Shown here piece by piece: positions 44,281 through 55,280 of a stretch of 64,000 bases of DNA. Under the pieces are notes generated by a model. The model saw only the letters and a list, made by a program, of their open reading frames with translations. It was not told the DNA's origin and did not search any database. The position numbers were made by a program, and so were the translations under genes. Numbering within the stretch: the stretch's first letter is position 1; every line of letters begins with the position of its first letter. This stretch comes from Diaporthe sp. PMI_573 (Eukaryota; Ascomycota; Sordariomycetes; Diaporthales; Diaporthaceae): contig JAJTUP010000049.1 of NCBI GenBank assembly GCA_021399435.1, positions 408,463 to 472,462 of the forward strand, given 5' to 3'.

Positions 44281-47200
44281 ATGGGGTCCACCGTTCCCAG
44301 TCTCGACGACGACGTCGCCATCATCGGCATGGCGTGCCGCTTCCCCGGCGACGCCACGAGTCCCTCGAAACTGTGGGATCTGCTGATGGATGGCAAGTCG
44401 GCGTGGTCAGAAGTGCCAGCATCGAGATGGAACTGGGAGGCACATTACCATCCGTCCCAGGAGCGCGCGGGGAGTAACATCGTAAAGGGCGGGCATTTCC
44501 TGCGCGACGGGGAGCAGAACGGCAAGCAGTTCGACGCGGCCTTTTTCAACATCACCCGCACAGAAACGGAGACGATGGATCTCCAGCAGCGGGTAGTCAG
44601 TAGGTGTTGCCAAGACCCAGCATTTTCCAGCGTACTCGGGGAGATTTCCGCACACAAAAGATGTTTTCTGTACACAAGTAGAAGCAAAAAGCTCACCACA
44701 CAAAATCTGCAGTGGAAAATGTCTACGAGGCAATGGAGAGCGCGGGCCTCCGCCTCGAGGACATGAAAGGCAGCAACACCAGCGTATTCGCGGGACAGTT
44801 TACCGACGACGTACGGTCGATCCTGCAAGAGGACCCGGACTTGTCTGTCAAGTACAAACCGATCGGGACCAGCGCGGCCATCCTCGCGGCGCGAGTAAGC
44901 TGGTTCTACGACCTGAGAGGCAGCAGCTTCACCCTCGACACGGCATGCTCGAGCAGTATCGTAGCGTTGCACACAGGAGCCCAGGACCTACGCGCCGGGC
45001 TCAGCGATATGGTAAGTGATCACGTCCCAAATCTCTTGAGCAACCACGGCGGTCAACACCAAGGCACATCAACAACCAAGACAGGGCAACTTGCTGATCC
45101 ACTCGCAACCCCCAACAGTCCATAATCACGGGTGTCAACATAATTGAGTCACCCGAATTCATGTTCCGGGCCAGCGGCCTCGGCATGGTGTCTCCCGACG
45201 GCAAGTGCTTCTCGTTCGACTCGCGGGCCAACGGCTACGGGCGCGGCGAGGGCGTGGGTACGCTGATCCTCAAGTCCGTGTCGGCGGCAATCCGCGACGG
45301 CAACGTGATCCGGGCCGTAATACGCGGCACGGGGGTCAACTCGGACGGCCGCGGTACTGGTGGCATCACGCTGCCCAGCAAGGCGGCGCAGGAGCGCCTT
45401 ATGCGCGACGTGTACGCCCGCAACGACCTCGACCTGGACGACACGGGCTTCCTCGAGGGCCACTTCACAGGCACGCCGGCGGGGGACCCGATCGAGGCCA
45501 GCGCCATTGCTTCTGTGTTCCAGCGCGGGGGGCCTAAGGCGACGCCGGGGAGGCCGCCGCTGTACGTGGGCTGTGTCAAGACGAATATTGGCCACGTGGA
45601 GGCGGCGTCGGGTATGGCTCAAGTGATCAAGACAGTCCTGGTTCTGGAAAATGGAGTGATACCGCCCAACACCAACTTTGAGAAGATCAACCCCAGGATA
45701 CCGATCGACAGATGGGGCCTCAAGCTGCCCCTGGCGGCGACACCATTTGAGGCAGGGCCCTCGGGGGTGCGGCGGGCGAGTATCAACAGTTTCGGGTTTG
45801 GAGGCACCAACGCCCACCTGGTGCTGGACGATGCGAGGAGCTATCTGGCCAACCTGGGCCTGGGTGAGGGCGAGAGCAGCCACCTGCACGCAACAAAGCC
45901 GAGCACGCCGGCAGCACTCGCGAGCCCCAGCAGAGACGAGGACACGAGTTCGCAAGCCGCGGCACATGCAGGCCACAAGATCTTCTTGTTCTCTGCCAAC
46001 GAACAAGACGGCATCTCTCGAGTCCTCGCCAGCCTCGCAGGGCACCTGCAGAAGAAGCAGACGGCCGAGGACGGAAGCTCCAAGATGGACGACACATACC
46101 TCTCCAGCCTCGCCACAACACTCTCGGAGCGGCGGTCACGCCTGGCCTGGCGCCTCGCCGTCACGGCCGACTCAGCCACGTCCCTCCTTGCGGCGCTCAC
46201 GGATCCCACCACCAGCACCAGTGCCGTCCGCCCGGGCAAGGCCACCACGCCGGCCGCAGCCTTCATCTTCACCGGCCAGGGAGCGCAGTGGTTCGCCATG
46301 GGCCGGGAGCTGCTCGCCTTCGACGTCTTCCGGGCGAGCGTCGCCGAGGCCGACAGGTTCATCGGCAGCACGCTCGGCAGCGGGTTCAGCGTGCTGGAGG
46401 AGCTCACGCAGCGTGACAAGGAGACGACCAAGATCGACCAGCCGCTGTACTCGCAGACGCTGTGCACGGTGCTGCAGGTCGCCCTGGTGGACCTGCTGGC
46501 CAGCTGGAACCTGGCGCCCAAGCGTGTGATCGGGCACTCGAGCGGTGAGATCGGGGCTGCGTACGCGGCGGGCGCCCTGGATCGCGAGTCGGCATGGAAG
46601 GTTGCATACTACCGTGGCGTCGTCAGCGCAAAGCCCGCGGGCGACGACAGCAACAACAATAAGATCCGGGGCGCCATGATGGCCATCGGATGCACCGCCG
46701 ACGAGGCTTCGCCGCTCATCGCGCAGGTCAAGGAGAAACTCGGTGGTGACGACGGAGACGGAGAGCTGGTGATTGCCTGCTACAACTCGCCGCACAGCCT
46801 CACCATCTCGGGAGACGAGGAGAAGGTCGACGCGCTGGTCGAGCTCGCGAGCAGCAAGAAGCTCTTCGCCCGGAAGCTGCGCGTGGCCAAGGCGTACCAC
46901 TCGCGCCACATGGTCCCCGTATCCGACGAGTACCGCTCGCTGATGGGCACGCTCCGCCCTCGAGATGCGGCTCAGCCGGTGCAAGTCGTGTCCTCTGTCA
47001 CGGGCGGTCTGATAGCCACGAGCGAGATGACCAAGGCCGACTACTGGGTGCAGAACCTCGTATCCCCCGTTCAGTTCTCGCAGGCCCTCGTGGCGCTGTG
47101 CACCTCCAACGTCGCCAAGAAGCAGCTCAAGGTCGGCGGCGGCGCCGAGCTGCCCGTGTCGCATCTCGTCGAGGTTGGCCCACACGGCGCGCTGCAGGCG

Positions 47201-50200
47201 GCTGCTCGAGACGCCGTGCTCGACGACCCGAACCACAAGGCCCTGCGCTACGTGTCCGTGTTGACCCGCGGGAAGCACGCCTGTGCCACTGCCCTGAACG
47301 CAGTCGGTGCTCTGGCGGCGGCGGGCCTTCCGGTCGACCTCCTCAGGGTCAACAACAACGGTGACAACGGCGGCAGCAGCACGAGCAAGGCCATGCTGGT
47401 GGACCTGCCGCCGTACCCCTTCCACCACGCAAAGGAGACGTATTCGTGGTTGGAATCCCGCAGCAGCCGCGCGTGGCGTTTCCGCAAGCATGCCCGGCAC
47501 GACGTCCTCGGCGCCCCCGTGCGCGACTGGGACCCGGAGGCGCCGAGGTGGCGCAACCACCTCCGCGTGCCCGAGGTCCCGTGGCTCCGGGACCACAGGG
47601 TCACCGACAGCATCGTCGTCGCCGGCGTGACGTACCTGGTCATGGCCATCGAGGCCGTGCGCCAGCTGTACGGCGACAGGGGCGAGGTGCCGCTCGGCTT
47701 CAACCTGCGCGACGTGAGCATCTCGCGGGCGCTGCAGGTCAGCGAGGACGAGCACACTGAGACCATGTTCTCCATGAGGCGGGTCACCGAGTCGCGCCAG
47801 TCGGACAGCAGCCTGTGGTGGGAGTGGAAGGTCACGTCGTTCTCCGCCCACGACGACACCTGGCTGGAGCACAGCCGCGGACAGATCGCCGCCGAGACAG
47901 ACGCCTCGACCACCACGGGCGTGGTCGACTCCGGGCGCGAGGAGAGGGCGCGACGCCAACACTACAGCGAGCTGCTGTCCTCCGTGACGCAGGCCTGCAC
48001 CGCGCCGCAGACAGAGGCTCTCGCGAGCAAGTACGCGGAGCTCGAGCGCATCGGCCTCGGGTTCGGGCCCATGTTCCGCAACATCACCAGCGTGCACTCC
48101 AGCAGCAGCAGCAGCGACAGCAAGCACGAGACTCGCGGCCAGTCGCTCGCCACCGTCCGCGTCCCCGACCTTGCCACGGCGATGCCGGCACAGGCGCTGG
48201 CCGCCTCCGTGATCCACCCGCCCGTGTTCGACAGCATCCTGCACTCCTTCATCTTCGCCCTGCAGGCCTGTGCCGAGCGCCTGACGGAGCCCATGGTGCC
48301 CGTCGCCATGCGCAGCGTGTGGGTCAGCGCCGACATCGAGGCCCAGCCCGGCACGGAGCTCACCGTGCACGCCGCGGCCGGCCGAGTCGGCCACAAGAGG
48401 GTCGAGGCGGACATCACGGCCTGGAGCACCAACGCTGGCGCTGCGAGGCCGGTGAGGGTTGTGATGCGCGGCATCGAGGCCGTGCCGTTGCAGGAGAGCA
48501 CGACGGCCGGGGACGCAACCAGCGACGCGCGGGAGATCTGCTTCAACCTGGACTGGAAGCCGGACGTGGACATCCTGGAGGCGAGCGGCGAGGCGGAGGC
48601 TTGCATACGCCGTGCCCTACAGCCACTGGAGACGCCGGCGCTCGAGGAGAGTGCTGTGAAGCAGCTCGGGGACGTGCAGCTGGCGTGCGCCATCTGGATC
48701 ACCGAGGCCGTCAAGGAGCTCGAGGCGCGGCCGCTTGCAGACGAGAAGGCGTTGCCCGAACACATGCAGAAATATCTAGGCTGGCTGCGACTGATCGCCG
48801 ATCACTACAAGAACAATAAGGTGCTCCGCCAGGACGCCTCGTGGACGGCTGTTATGGAAGACGCTGCGGCACGCGACAGGTTCCTTGCCGATTATGAGGC
48901 GTCAGGCCACCCCGAGGCCGTCATGATTTGTCGAATGGGGCGTGACATTGCACCCATCCTCCGCGGCGACGTGGACGGACTGCACCTGCTGTTCGGCATG
49001 GATGACATGCTCGAGCGCGTCTACCGCGTCGCCATAGGGACCCAGAAGATCCACACCCTGATGGGAGCGTATGCCAGGACATTGAGCCACAAGCGGGGCG
49101 CAGACCTCAAGGTGCTCGAGATTGGTGCCGGGACGGGTGGGACGACGACCAGTATCCTCGAGGCCGTCTGCCCGACAGGCTCCCGGATCATCGGGGACTC
49201 GCGACTGCTCAAGTATACCTATACGGACATCAGCCCGAGCTTCTTCGAAACCGCTGGCACCAAGTTCGGCAAGTGGAAGGCCGGTGGCGTAATCGAGTTC
49301 AAGACGTTGGATATTGATAGAGACGTCGAGGAGCAGGGCTTCGACCTGGCCTCGTACGACCTTGTCATCGCGGCCAACTGTCTCCACGCGACATCGGACA
49401 TCACCAAGACCATGGCCCGCGTCAACAGCCTGCTGAAACCCAGCGGGAAGCTCTTCCTCCAGGAGACCACCGAGCTCTGGTGTCTCGAGTCTCCCCTGGT
49501 GTTCGGCATGCTCGCAGGCTGGTGGGCAGCCAACGAGGACTTCCGCCCCTGGGGCCCGCTGCTGGACGGCAAAGGGTGGGAGAAAGTGCTGCGCGATGCC
49601 GGCTTCGCCGACACTGTCCTGGAGCTCAAGGACTCGCTGAGCGACGAGCTACACGTGCAGAGCATGATCGTGGCGACGCGGCCAGCCGGGGAGGAAGAGG
49701 CCAGCAAGCAGCTCGACGAGGACGATGCCATCAGCCGGGTGTTTGTGATTGCGCACACGACGCCCGAGGACGTCGCCCTGGCCGCGGCTGTGGCGTCTGC
49801 TGTTGGGGAGGTGACTACACACAGCGTCAGCGTCGTTCGTTTCGCCGACCTGGCCCAGCACAAGCTGAAGAACACATGCTGTATCGTGACGATGGAGACC
49901 TCCACGCCCTTCCTCTCGTCGTCGTTTAGCGAGGCCGAGTTTGGGCTGCTGCGCCAGTTATTGACCACGGCTGGAGGTCTGCTGTGGCTCACGCTCGATC
50001 CACACGAGAACCCATACATGGCGCTGATACCAGGCCTGCTTCGCACCGTGCGCTGGGAGAGAGACCTGGACGGCTCGGACCTGTTGCTCTTGCACCTGTC
50101 CTCTGCCGAGGCCTCGCTCGTCGCCTCCAACGTCGTCAAGATATTCAAGCACCATTTCGGCGGAGCTTTCCTGTCGCCGGATCGCCATGCCGACTACCTC

Positions 50201-52535
50201 GTCGGCGCAGTCGATGGTCCTGATGGTGGCTTCGTCCAGACGGCCCGGATCGTCGCTGCTCCCCCCGTCAACGACTTCATCGCACAGGGGACGACCGTGC
50301 CCCAGCCTCAGCTGCAGGCGTTTGGTGCCGACCCGAGCCGCAGCCTGAAGCTCCACACCTCGGGGCCGGGGCGTCTGGACAAGCTGCACTTCATCGACTG
50401 GCCGGGCGCGCAGCAGCCTCTCAAGGGCAACGAGGTCCAGGTAGACGTCAAGGCGGCGGGCCTGAACTTCCGCGACGTCATGGTGGCCATGGGCGAACTG
50501 GTGAACAATATTCTCGGCTACGAGGGCGCCGGTGTTGTCACCCACGTCGGCTCTGAGGTGACGGATGTCAAGGTCGGCGACCGTGTCCTCTTTGTCTGGA
50601 ATGGCGACAACAACTGCCTCCAGACCCGCACGAGGGTGCCCCAGGATCTCTTGGCCAAGATCCCCGACAGCATGTTGTTCGAAGAGGCCGCCAGCATCCC
50701 CGTCGTGTTCGTGACGGCGTACTTTTGCCTCTACGAGGTGGCGCGTCTCAAGGCGGGCGAGACCATCCTCGTCCACGCCGCAGCGGGCGGCACAGGCCAG
50801 GCCGTGATCCAGCTGGCCAAGCACCTGGGCGCCGAGGTCTACGCAACCGTATCCTCGCGCGAGAAGAGGAAGCTGCTGATGGATGAGTACGGGCTTGCCG
50901 AGGATCACATCTTTAGCAGTCGTGACTTGTCCTTTGCAGACGGCATTATGCGGATGACCGAGGGCAAGGGCGTTGACGTGATCGTGAACTCTCTCGGGCG
51001 AAGCACTGCGTGCATCCTTCAACTGTATAGCCATGTTCGGGCGGTTTATCGAGATTGGTAAGCGCGATATTATGGCCAACAGCAAGATCGATATGCTCCC
51101 CTTCAGCCGATGCGCCACGTTGACCGCGGTCGACCTCGCCCAGATAGCCACCATGGCGCGCCCGCTGACCTCCCGCATGATGCGCTCCGTCATCGACCTG
51201 CACGCCTCCGGCAAGCTCCACGTCTGCAGGCCGCTCAACGTGCACAGCTTCGCCGAGATGGAAGACGCCTTCCGCATCCTGCAGCAGGGCAAGCATATGG
51301 GCAAGCTCGTCCTCGCTGCACACCCCGAGGATATTGTCAAGGTCACCCCTAAGCCGCCCGCGCCCACACGCCTTCGGCCTGACGCGACCTACCTGCTGCC
51401 CGGCGGCGCGGGCGGGCTCGGGCGGTCCATCGCCAAGTGGATGGCCGGGCCGGCCCAGGGCGCCAAGAACCTGGTGTTCCTCTCTCGCGGCGGCGCCGAA
51501 GCCGCGACGACCCGCGAGCTGCTCGCCGAGCTGTCTACCATGGGCGTGCGGGCGACGGCACTCAAGTGCAACGTCGGCGACGAGGCCCAGCTGGTGGCGG
51601 CGCTGGCCGAGGTGGCGCGCCTGGGCTTCCCCCGGATCGCAGGCGTGATCCAGGGGGCGATGCAGCTGCGTGACTCGGCGTTCGAGTTCATGTCGCACGA
51701 GCAATGGGAGGAATGCCTTGGCCCCAAGGTACGGGGCACGTGGAATCTCCATAGGCACCTGCCCACCGACATGGACTTCTTTGTGATGCTAGGTAGCGTT
51801 GCAGGCCTGGTCGGCAACCGGGGCCAGTCCAACTACGCGGCGGGTAACACGTTCCAGGATGCGCTTGCTATACACCGGCGCTCGAAGGGGCTGGCAGCGA
51901 CATGCATTGATCTGTGCAATATCATGAGCGTAGGCTTTGTCGCCGAGAACCAAGAGACGCTCAACAAGAACCCGCTCTTCTTCTTCGCGCACGACGGCAT
52001 CCGCGAGGACGAGTTCCTCAGCCTGGTCGAGTTCCACCTCGACGCGGAGCGCGCGGGCTCCCGGGGCCAGCCGCAGGTCGGCGTGGGCCTGGCGCCGCTG
52101 TCCGTGTTCAAGGAGCGCGGGCTGCCCGAGCCGACCTTTATCAAGTCGCCGCTGTTCCGCCAGCTGCGGTCGGCGGGCGACGAGTCGGGCGGCGCGGCGG
52201 ATGGCGCGGCGGATCAGGACGGCGTCGTGTCGGTGACGAATGCGCTCAAGTTTGCCGAGAGCCCGGAGGCGGCGGCGGAGCTGATCTGTGATGCGCTCGT
52301 GAAGAGGCTGAGCCGCACGATGCGGATCCCGGAGCCGGATATTGACGTTGGCAAGCCGATTCACGTCTATGGCGTGGACTCGCTGGTGGCCATGGAGATC
52401 AGGAACTATCTTGCTAGTGAGTGTGGGTCGGAGATTTCCGTGTTGGAGATTATGGGCAACAAGAGTATGGAGGCTTTGAGTGGTGATATTGCCAAGGGAA
52501 GCAAGTTTGTACGAGTTGTAAGTAAGCCTGAGTAA
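44281..52535 (+). CDS. Highly reducing type I polyketide synthase, frameshift in ER domain
   Basis: Exons 44281-44599, 44713-45011 and 45119-52535 (donors GTAGGT, GTAAGT). Domain order KS-AT-DH-cMT-ER-KR-ACP, about 2,680 codons. KS has DTACSSS (Cys185). AT has GHSSG (Ser680). DH starts near HDVLGAPV with His1032 in LRDHRVTDS; its usual Gly and Pro after that His are Asp and Ala, but the second acid (HPPVFDSI) is kept. The methyltransferase has LEIGAGTGG (about 1539). ER has HAAAGGTGQ (about 2092). KR has GGAGGLGRS and NYAAGN. ACP has GVDSLVAME. At about 50989-50995, within the ER, the frame shifts in a short CT run: the first frame stops at 51061 and the second continues to 52535. This is either a recent inactivating indel or a sequence error. 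Product unknown. Confidence 0.9.
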
Positions 52536-52922
52536 GGGTAAGGTTTCTAGACAGAGTACTTATAGGAGAAAGAAATGAGAACGTCCTTTGCCTGCTATTA
52601 TTAATGTGATGATACGGCACTTATATGCTGCTTGGTATTTCTAATGTGAATTGGAAATTCTACTGTGGCATATCACCATTTCGGCCCCTTTAGGATCCCT
52701 GATAGCCAAAATCCCTCGCCTACACCATAATTACACCATCTTTACATAGACGTTTCTCAACAACCACCGAAGCTGTTCAGAAGCCGACTGAATAGCTAGA
52801 TATAAAATTGACTTTCTCAACGTTATCATGCATCCTATTAATAGTTTGGTGGCCTTCACCGCCCGCTTATTCCTTTTACCCTCAGTCTTGACTACTAAGC
52901 CCACCCAGCTAAAGCCGCCACG
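52536..52922. other. PKS 3' flank, AT-rich
   Basis: No gene. Composition changes from GC-rich PKS to AT-rich within ~50 bp of the stop codon, marking the border of the decayed region. Confidence 0.6.
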
Positions 52923-53100
52923 GTGCCTCCTAAGCCGTACACTGAGGAGACGTTACGTAATGCTGTACTTGATGTCGTTGAGAATGGCTTGTGTGTCAAC
53001 AAAGCCTCGTAGCAGCATGGTATATTGACATCAATGCTGTCAGATCAAGCCTATGGCCGCCATGATAGCATGAGTTTTTGGGGCCACGGTCTCGAGGGCC
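52923..53100 (+). pseudogene. Relic of a pogo/Fot1-type transposase (HTH_psq end)
   Basis: The frame from 52923 encodes PPKPYTEETLRNAVLDVVEN, GLCVNKAS, then TAG (53010-53012), then QHGILTSMLSDQAYGRH. This matches the N-terminal psq-type helix-turn-helix of Fot1/pogo transposases (typical start: Met-Pro-Pro-Lys, then KAS..HGIP.STLSDR). The initiator is GTG instead of ATG, and the stop and several substitutions are transitions, as RIP would give. Nothing of the DDE part is seen. Confidence 0.6.
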
Positions 53101-53476
53101 GTGCCTGGCCTGTGAGTGTTGGGCTGCGTCCACAAATCGATTTCATCGATTGTAGGCCTATAAATAGTAGCAGGCGAGAGGCTGGTGGTCTTCCAATGTC
53201 ATGAACGTTGCTTCGGACGTTTTCCGAAAAGGTTTTGGGTGCTCGATTTGCGGGCTGCAGCTTGCACGTGCAATGGAGGGCGGAACAGTGGCTAAAAACA
53301 GATGCCAGTTGGAATTGTTGGTTGGGGCTCTGCAACTGCATGGTGCATAGCAATCCGTCTGGCGGCATTCAACGTCTGTCAGGTTTCTACAGCACAACAA
53401 ATCTCAGATCAGGTTGTCTTTGAATATTCTATTACTTGCTCCTGCTACACTGTTGGCATCATCAATATCACAAACA

Positions 53477-54640
53477 ATGGATTCGGACCATGAACACCGG
53501 GAGGCGCTGCTCCGATACTTTGACCCCCGCCGGCCACTAAAGGTGCCACCACAATTCTGGTCTCCACCAGCAGACCCCGATAGGCCGACGCTGCCCTACA
53601 TGCCTGGCTTCAAGGCCCAAATTAAATCCCATGTGGCCCCTCCCCCATTTGGCGATAAGACACTGTACGGCCCTTGGCCGCGGAAGGAGCTGTCTCATAT
53701 CGAGTTGGAGACCGTGACACAGAGCGCTCTTATCGTATTGTTGATAGGTCTATAGTGAATAGGTCTGTAAGTGAATAGTGGAGGGCCCGTGGCTAGCGCG
53801 GGGCCTGCACTATAAAGGGTTGTCGCCCTACAGGCGTGGCTTCGCCACACCCTTCGAAGCAACAACCAGACCCTCTAGACTTAATGGAATACCCATTCGG
53901 TCTGCCCTCTCTTTTTCTCTTCGCTAACACTTCTTTTTATCGTATACGATAAAGCCCAACCAACACGTATCAAACCCACCATTAGAGGCACCAACAGTGC
54001 CATCCAATACTCAGGCCCCGAAGGAGACTGCACAGCTTACCATTACCTCGCATATCAGCGTCGGCTGCGCAGACGGCGCCCAAATCGTCGTGTGCACCGT
54101 CGTGAAGGACAGCAAGCCGCCTTTTAAAGCCGTTGTAAAAGTCTACGACGCGCTTTAAGCCACGACGTAGCCTTGCTGCTGCGCGATATCACAGCTGAGG
54201 CGGACCGGGACTATGCTGTAGAAGCTACAGCGTATAGATACCTAACTAGTGCCGATAGCGCAAGTAAGGTCACTCCTGAATACTACGGATTATGGACGTT
54301 CAGCCTACCTATTTCGAGCAAAGGTGTACAGGAGATGAGACCAGTGCGTCTTGTGCTCATAGAGCACGTAGAAGGATTAAATCTCCTAAGCTTACGGATC
54401 CAAAACAGTCTTTACTTTAGTAACGGCCCAGACGCTTTTCATTTGCCCGAAGACTATCGTCTTAAAGTGCTTACACGTGCTATAGACGCATATATACGTG
54501 TATTGTATTGTGGCGTTAAGCAAAATAATTTTGCCGCATGTAACATTATAATTACTTTCTAGAATCCCAGCATTAATATAAATTTAGTGGTAAGAAATAG
54601 CGGAAATTTTACAAGCCTATTGTTGAGAAGCTAAAGCTTA
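53477..54640 (+). pseudogene. Kinase/APH-like gene broken by a solo LTR, a frameshift and a stop
   Basis: The ATG at 53477 starts MDSDHEHREALLRYFDP. The frame is interrupted at 53738 by the LTR and resumes in phase after it when the LTR plus one target duplicate are ignored (LTITSHISVGCADGAQIVV, FKAVVKVYDAL). A single-base shift then occurs at about 54158, with the protein continuing in 54173-54562 (LLLRDITAEADRDYAVEATA, VRLVLIEHVEGLNLL) to a TAG after AACNIIITF. The layout (VVKVYDAL Lys, a Glu helix, LVLIEHVEG hinge, a degenerate FAAxNIII catalytic loop) is that of fungal protein-kinase-like/APH domains. Downstream sequence decays into AT-rich DNA. It is clearly non-functional; its original role is unknown. 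Confidence 0.65.
53739..53965. mobile_element. Solo LTR (227 bp) with 5-bp target duplication
   Basis: It starts TGTTGATAGG and ends CCAACCAACA, with the dinucleotides TG..CA expected for an LTR. CGTAT occurs directly before (53734-53738) and directly after (53966-53970): a perfect 5-bp target-site duplication. A TATA-like CTATAAAGGG lies at about 53811. No internal retrotransposon sequence is present, so it is a solo LTR left by recombination. Small size and TG..CA ends fit Ty1/copia-type elements. It sits inside the kinase-like pseudogene. Confidence 0.88.
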
Positions 54641-55280
54641 ATTAATAGTATACACTTTGCCCGCGTACAGTTAGAACTAAGGGAGCTATAAAACAAGTCT
54701 AGAGTAACTCCCTCTGGATTAAACCCTTGGGATTTTTTCCTGGGACCCATGGTAGGCGGTACAGCCTATAGGCTATACTGTTGTAACTAGAAGAAAATGC
54801 TCTTTCAAATAATATATAACTCGGTGGGGTCGGGCTAGGTTCTATAGAGTCGGTCAAAAAGTTTTAATCTAACACAAGTATTAAGTATAAACTTGAGGTA
54901 AATTACTACAGTTTGGAGCATAAACAGCTTCCTCTTTTCAAACACTCTTCAAGTTTCTTAGTGCGCCCCACTCAGTGCTAAGTTTGTAAATTTAGCACTG
55001 TGTACACCCAGAGTTATGGACGAGTGACTTTGTATCTGCTGCTAGCAGAGTTCATGCAGCTGTGTTCAAAACGCCTGCTACGTGATGTCATCAGACTTAT
55101 GTAATAAGTCCTCGGAATATAATCACGAAAAGAATACTGTAGAATCTATTAGAAGAATTAAGGTCCACAAGCTATAAAGTAATCTGCTCCCCCAGGCCCA
55201 GCATATGTCACGCTATGAGGAAAAATAACAAGGTTAATAGGAAGTAATGTTTGCAATTGCGCTCCTAAAGTTTTCCAGGA
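54563..55280. other. AT-rich decayed sequence between pseudogene and NLR gene
   Basis: Many TA-rich stretches and stops in all frames. It contains the altered copy of the right-end repeat (54655-54925). No gene is supported. Confidence 0.6.
54655..54925 (+). repeat. RIP-like copy of the right-end repeat
   Basis: Aligns in the same orientation with 63527-63780. Differences are mostly C-to-T/G-to-A toward this copy: AACTAAGGGAGCTATAAAAC here against AACTGAGGGAGCTGCAAAAC there, and GGGCTAGGTTCTATAGAGTC against GGGCTTGGTTCCACAGAGTC. Confidence 0.75.

Noticed and set aside
44600..44712. Alternative donors at 44593 and 44596 for the first PKS intron
   Set aside because: Both leave the downstream KS sequence out of phase. 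The GTAGGT donor at 44600 restores the KS frame.
46172..48394. 740-codon minus-strand frame opposite the PKS
   Set aside because: Mirror of codon bias in the AT/DH/MT region; Arg/Gly/Ala/Val-rich with no motif. The plus strand carries catalytic motifs throughout.
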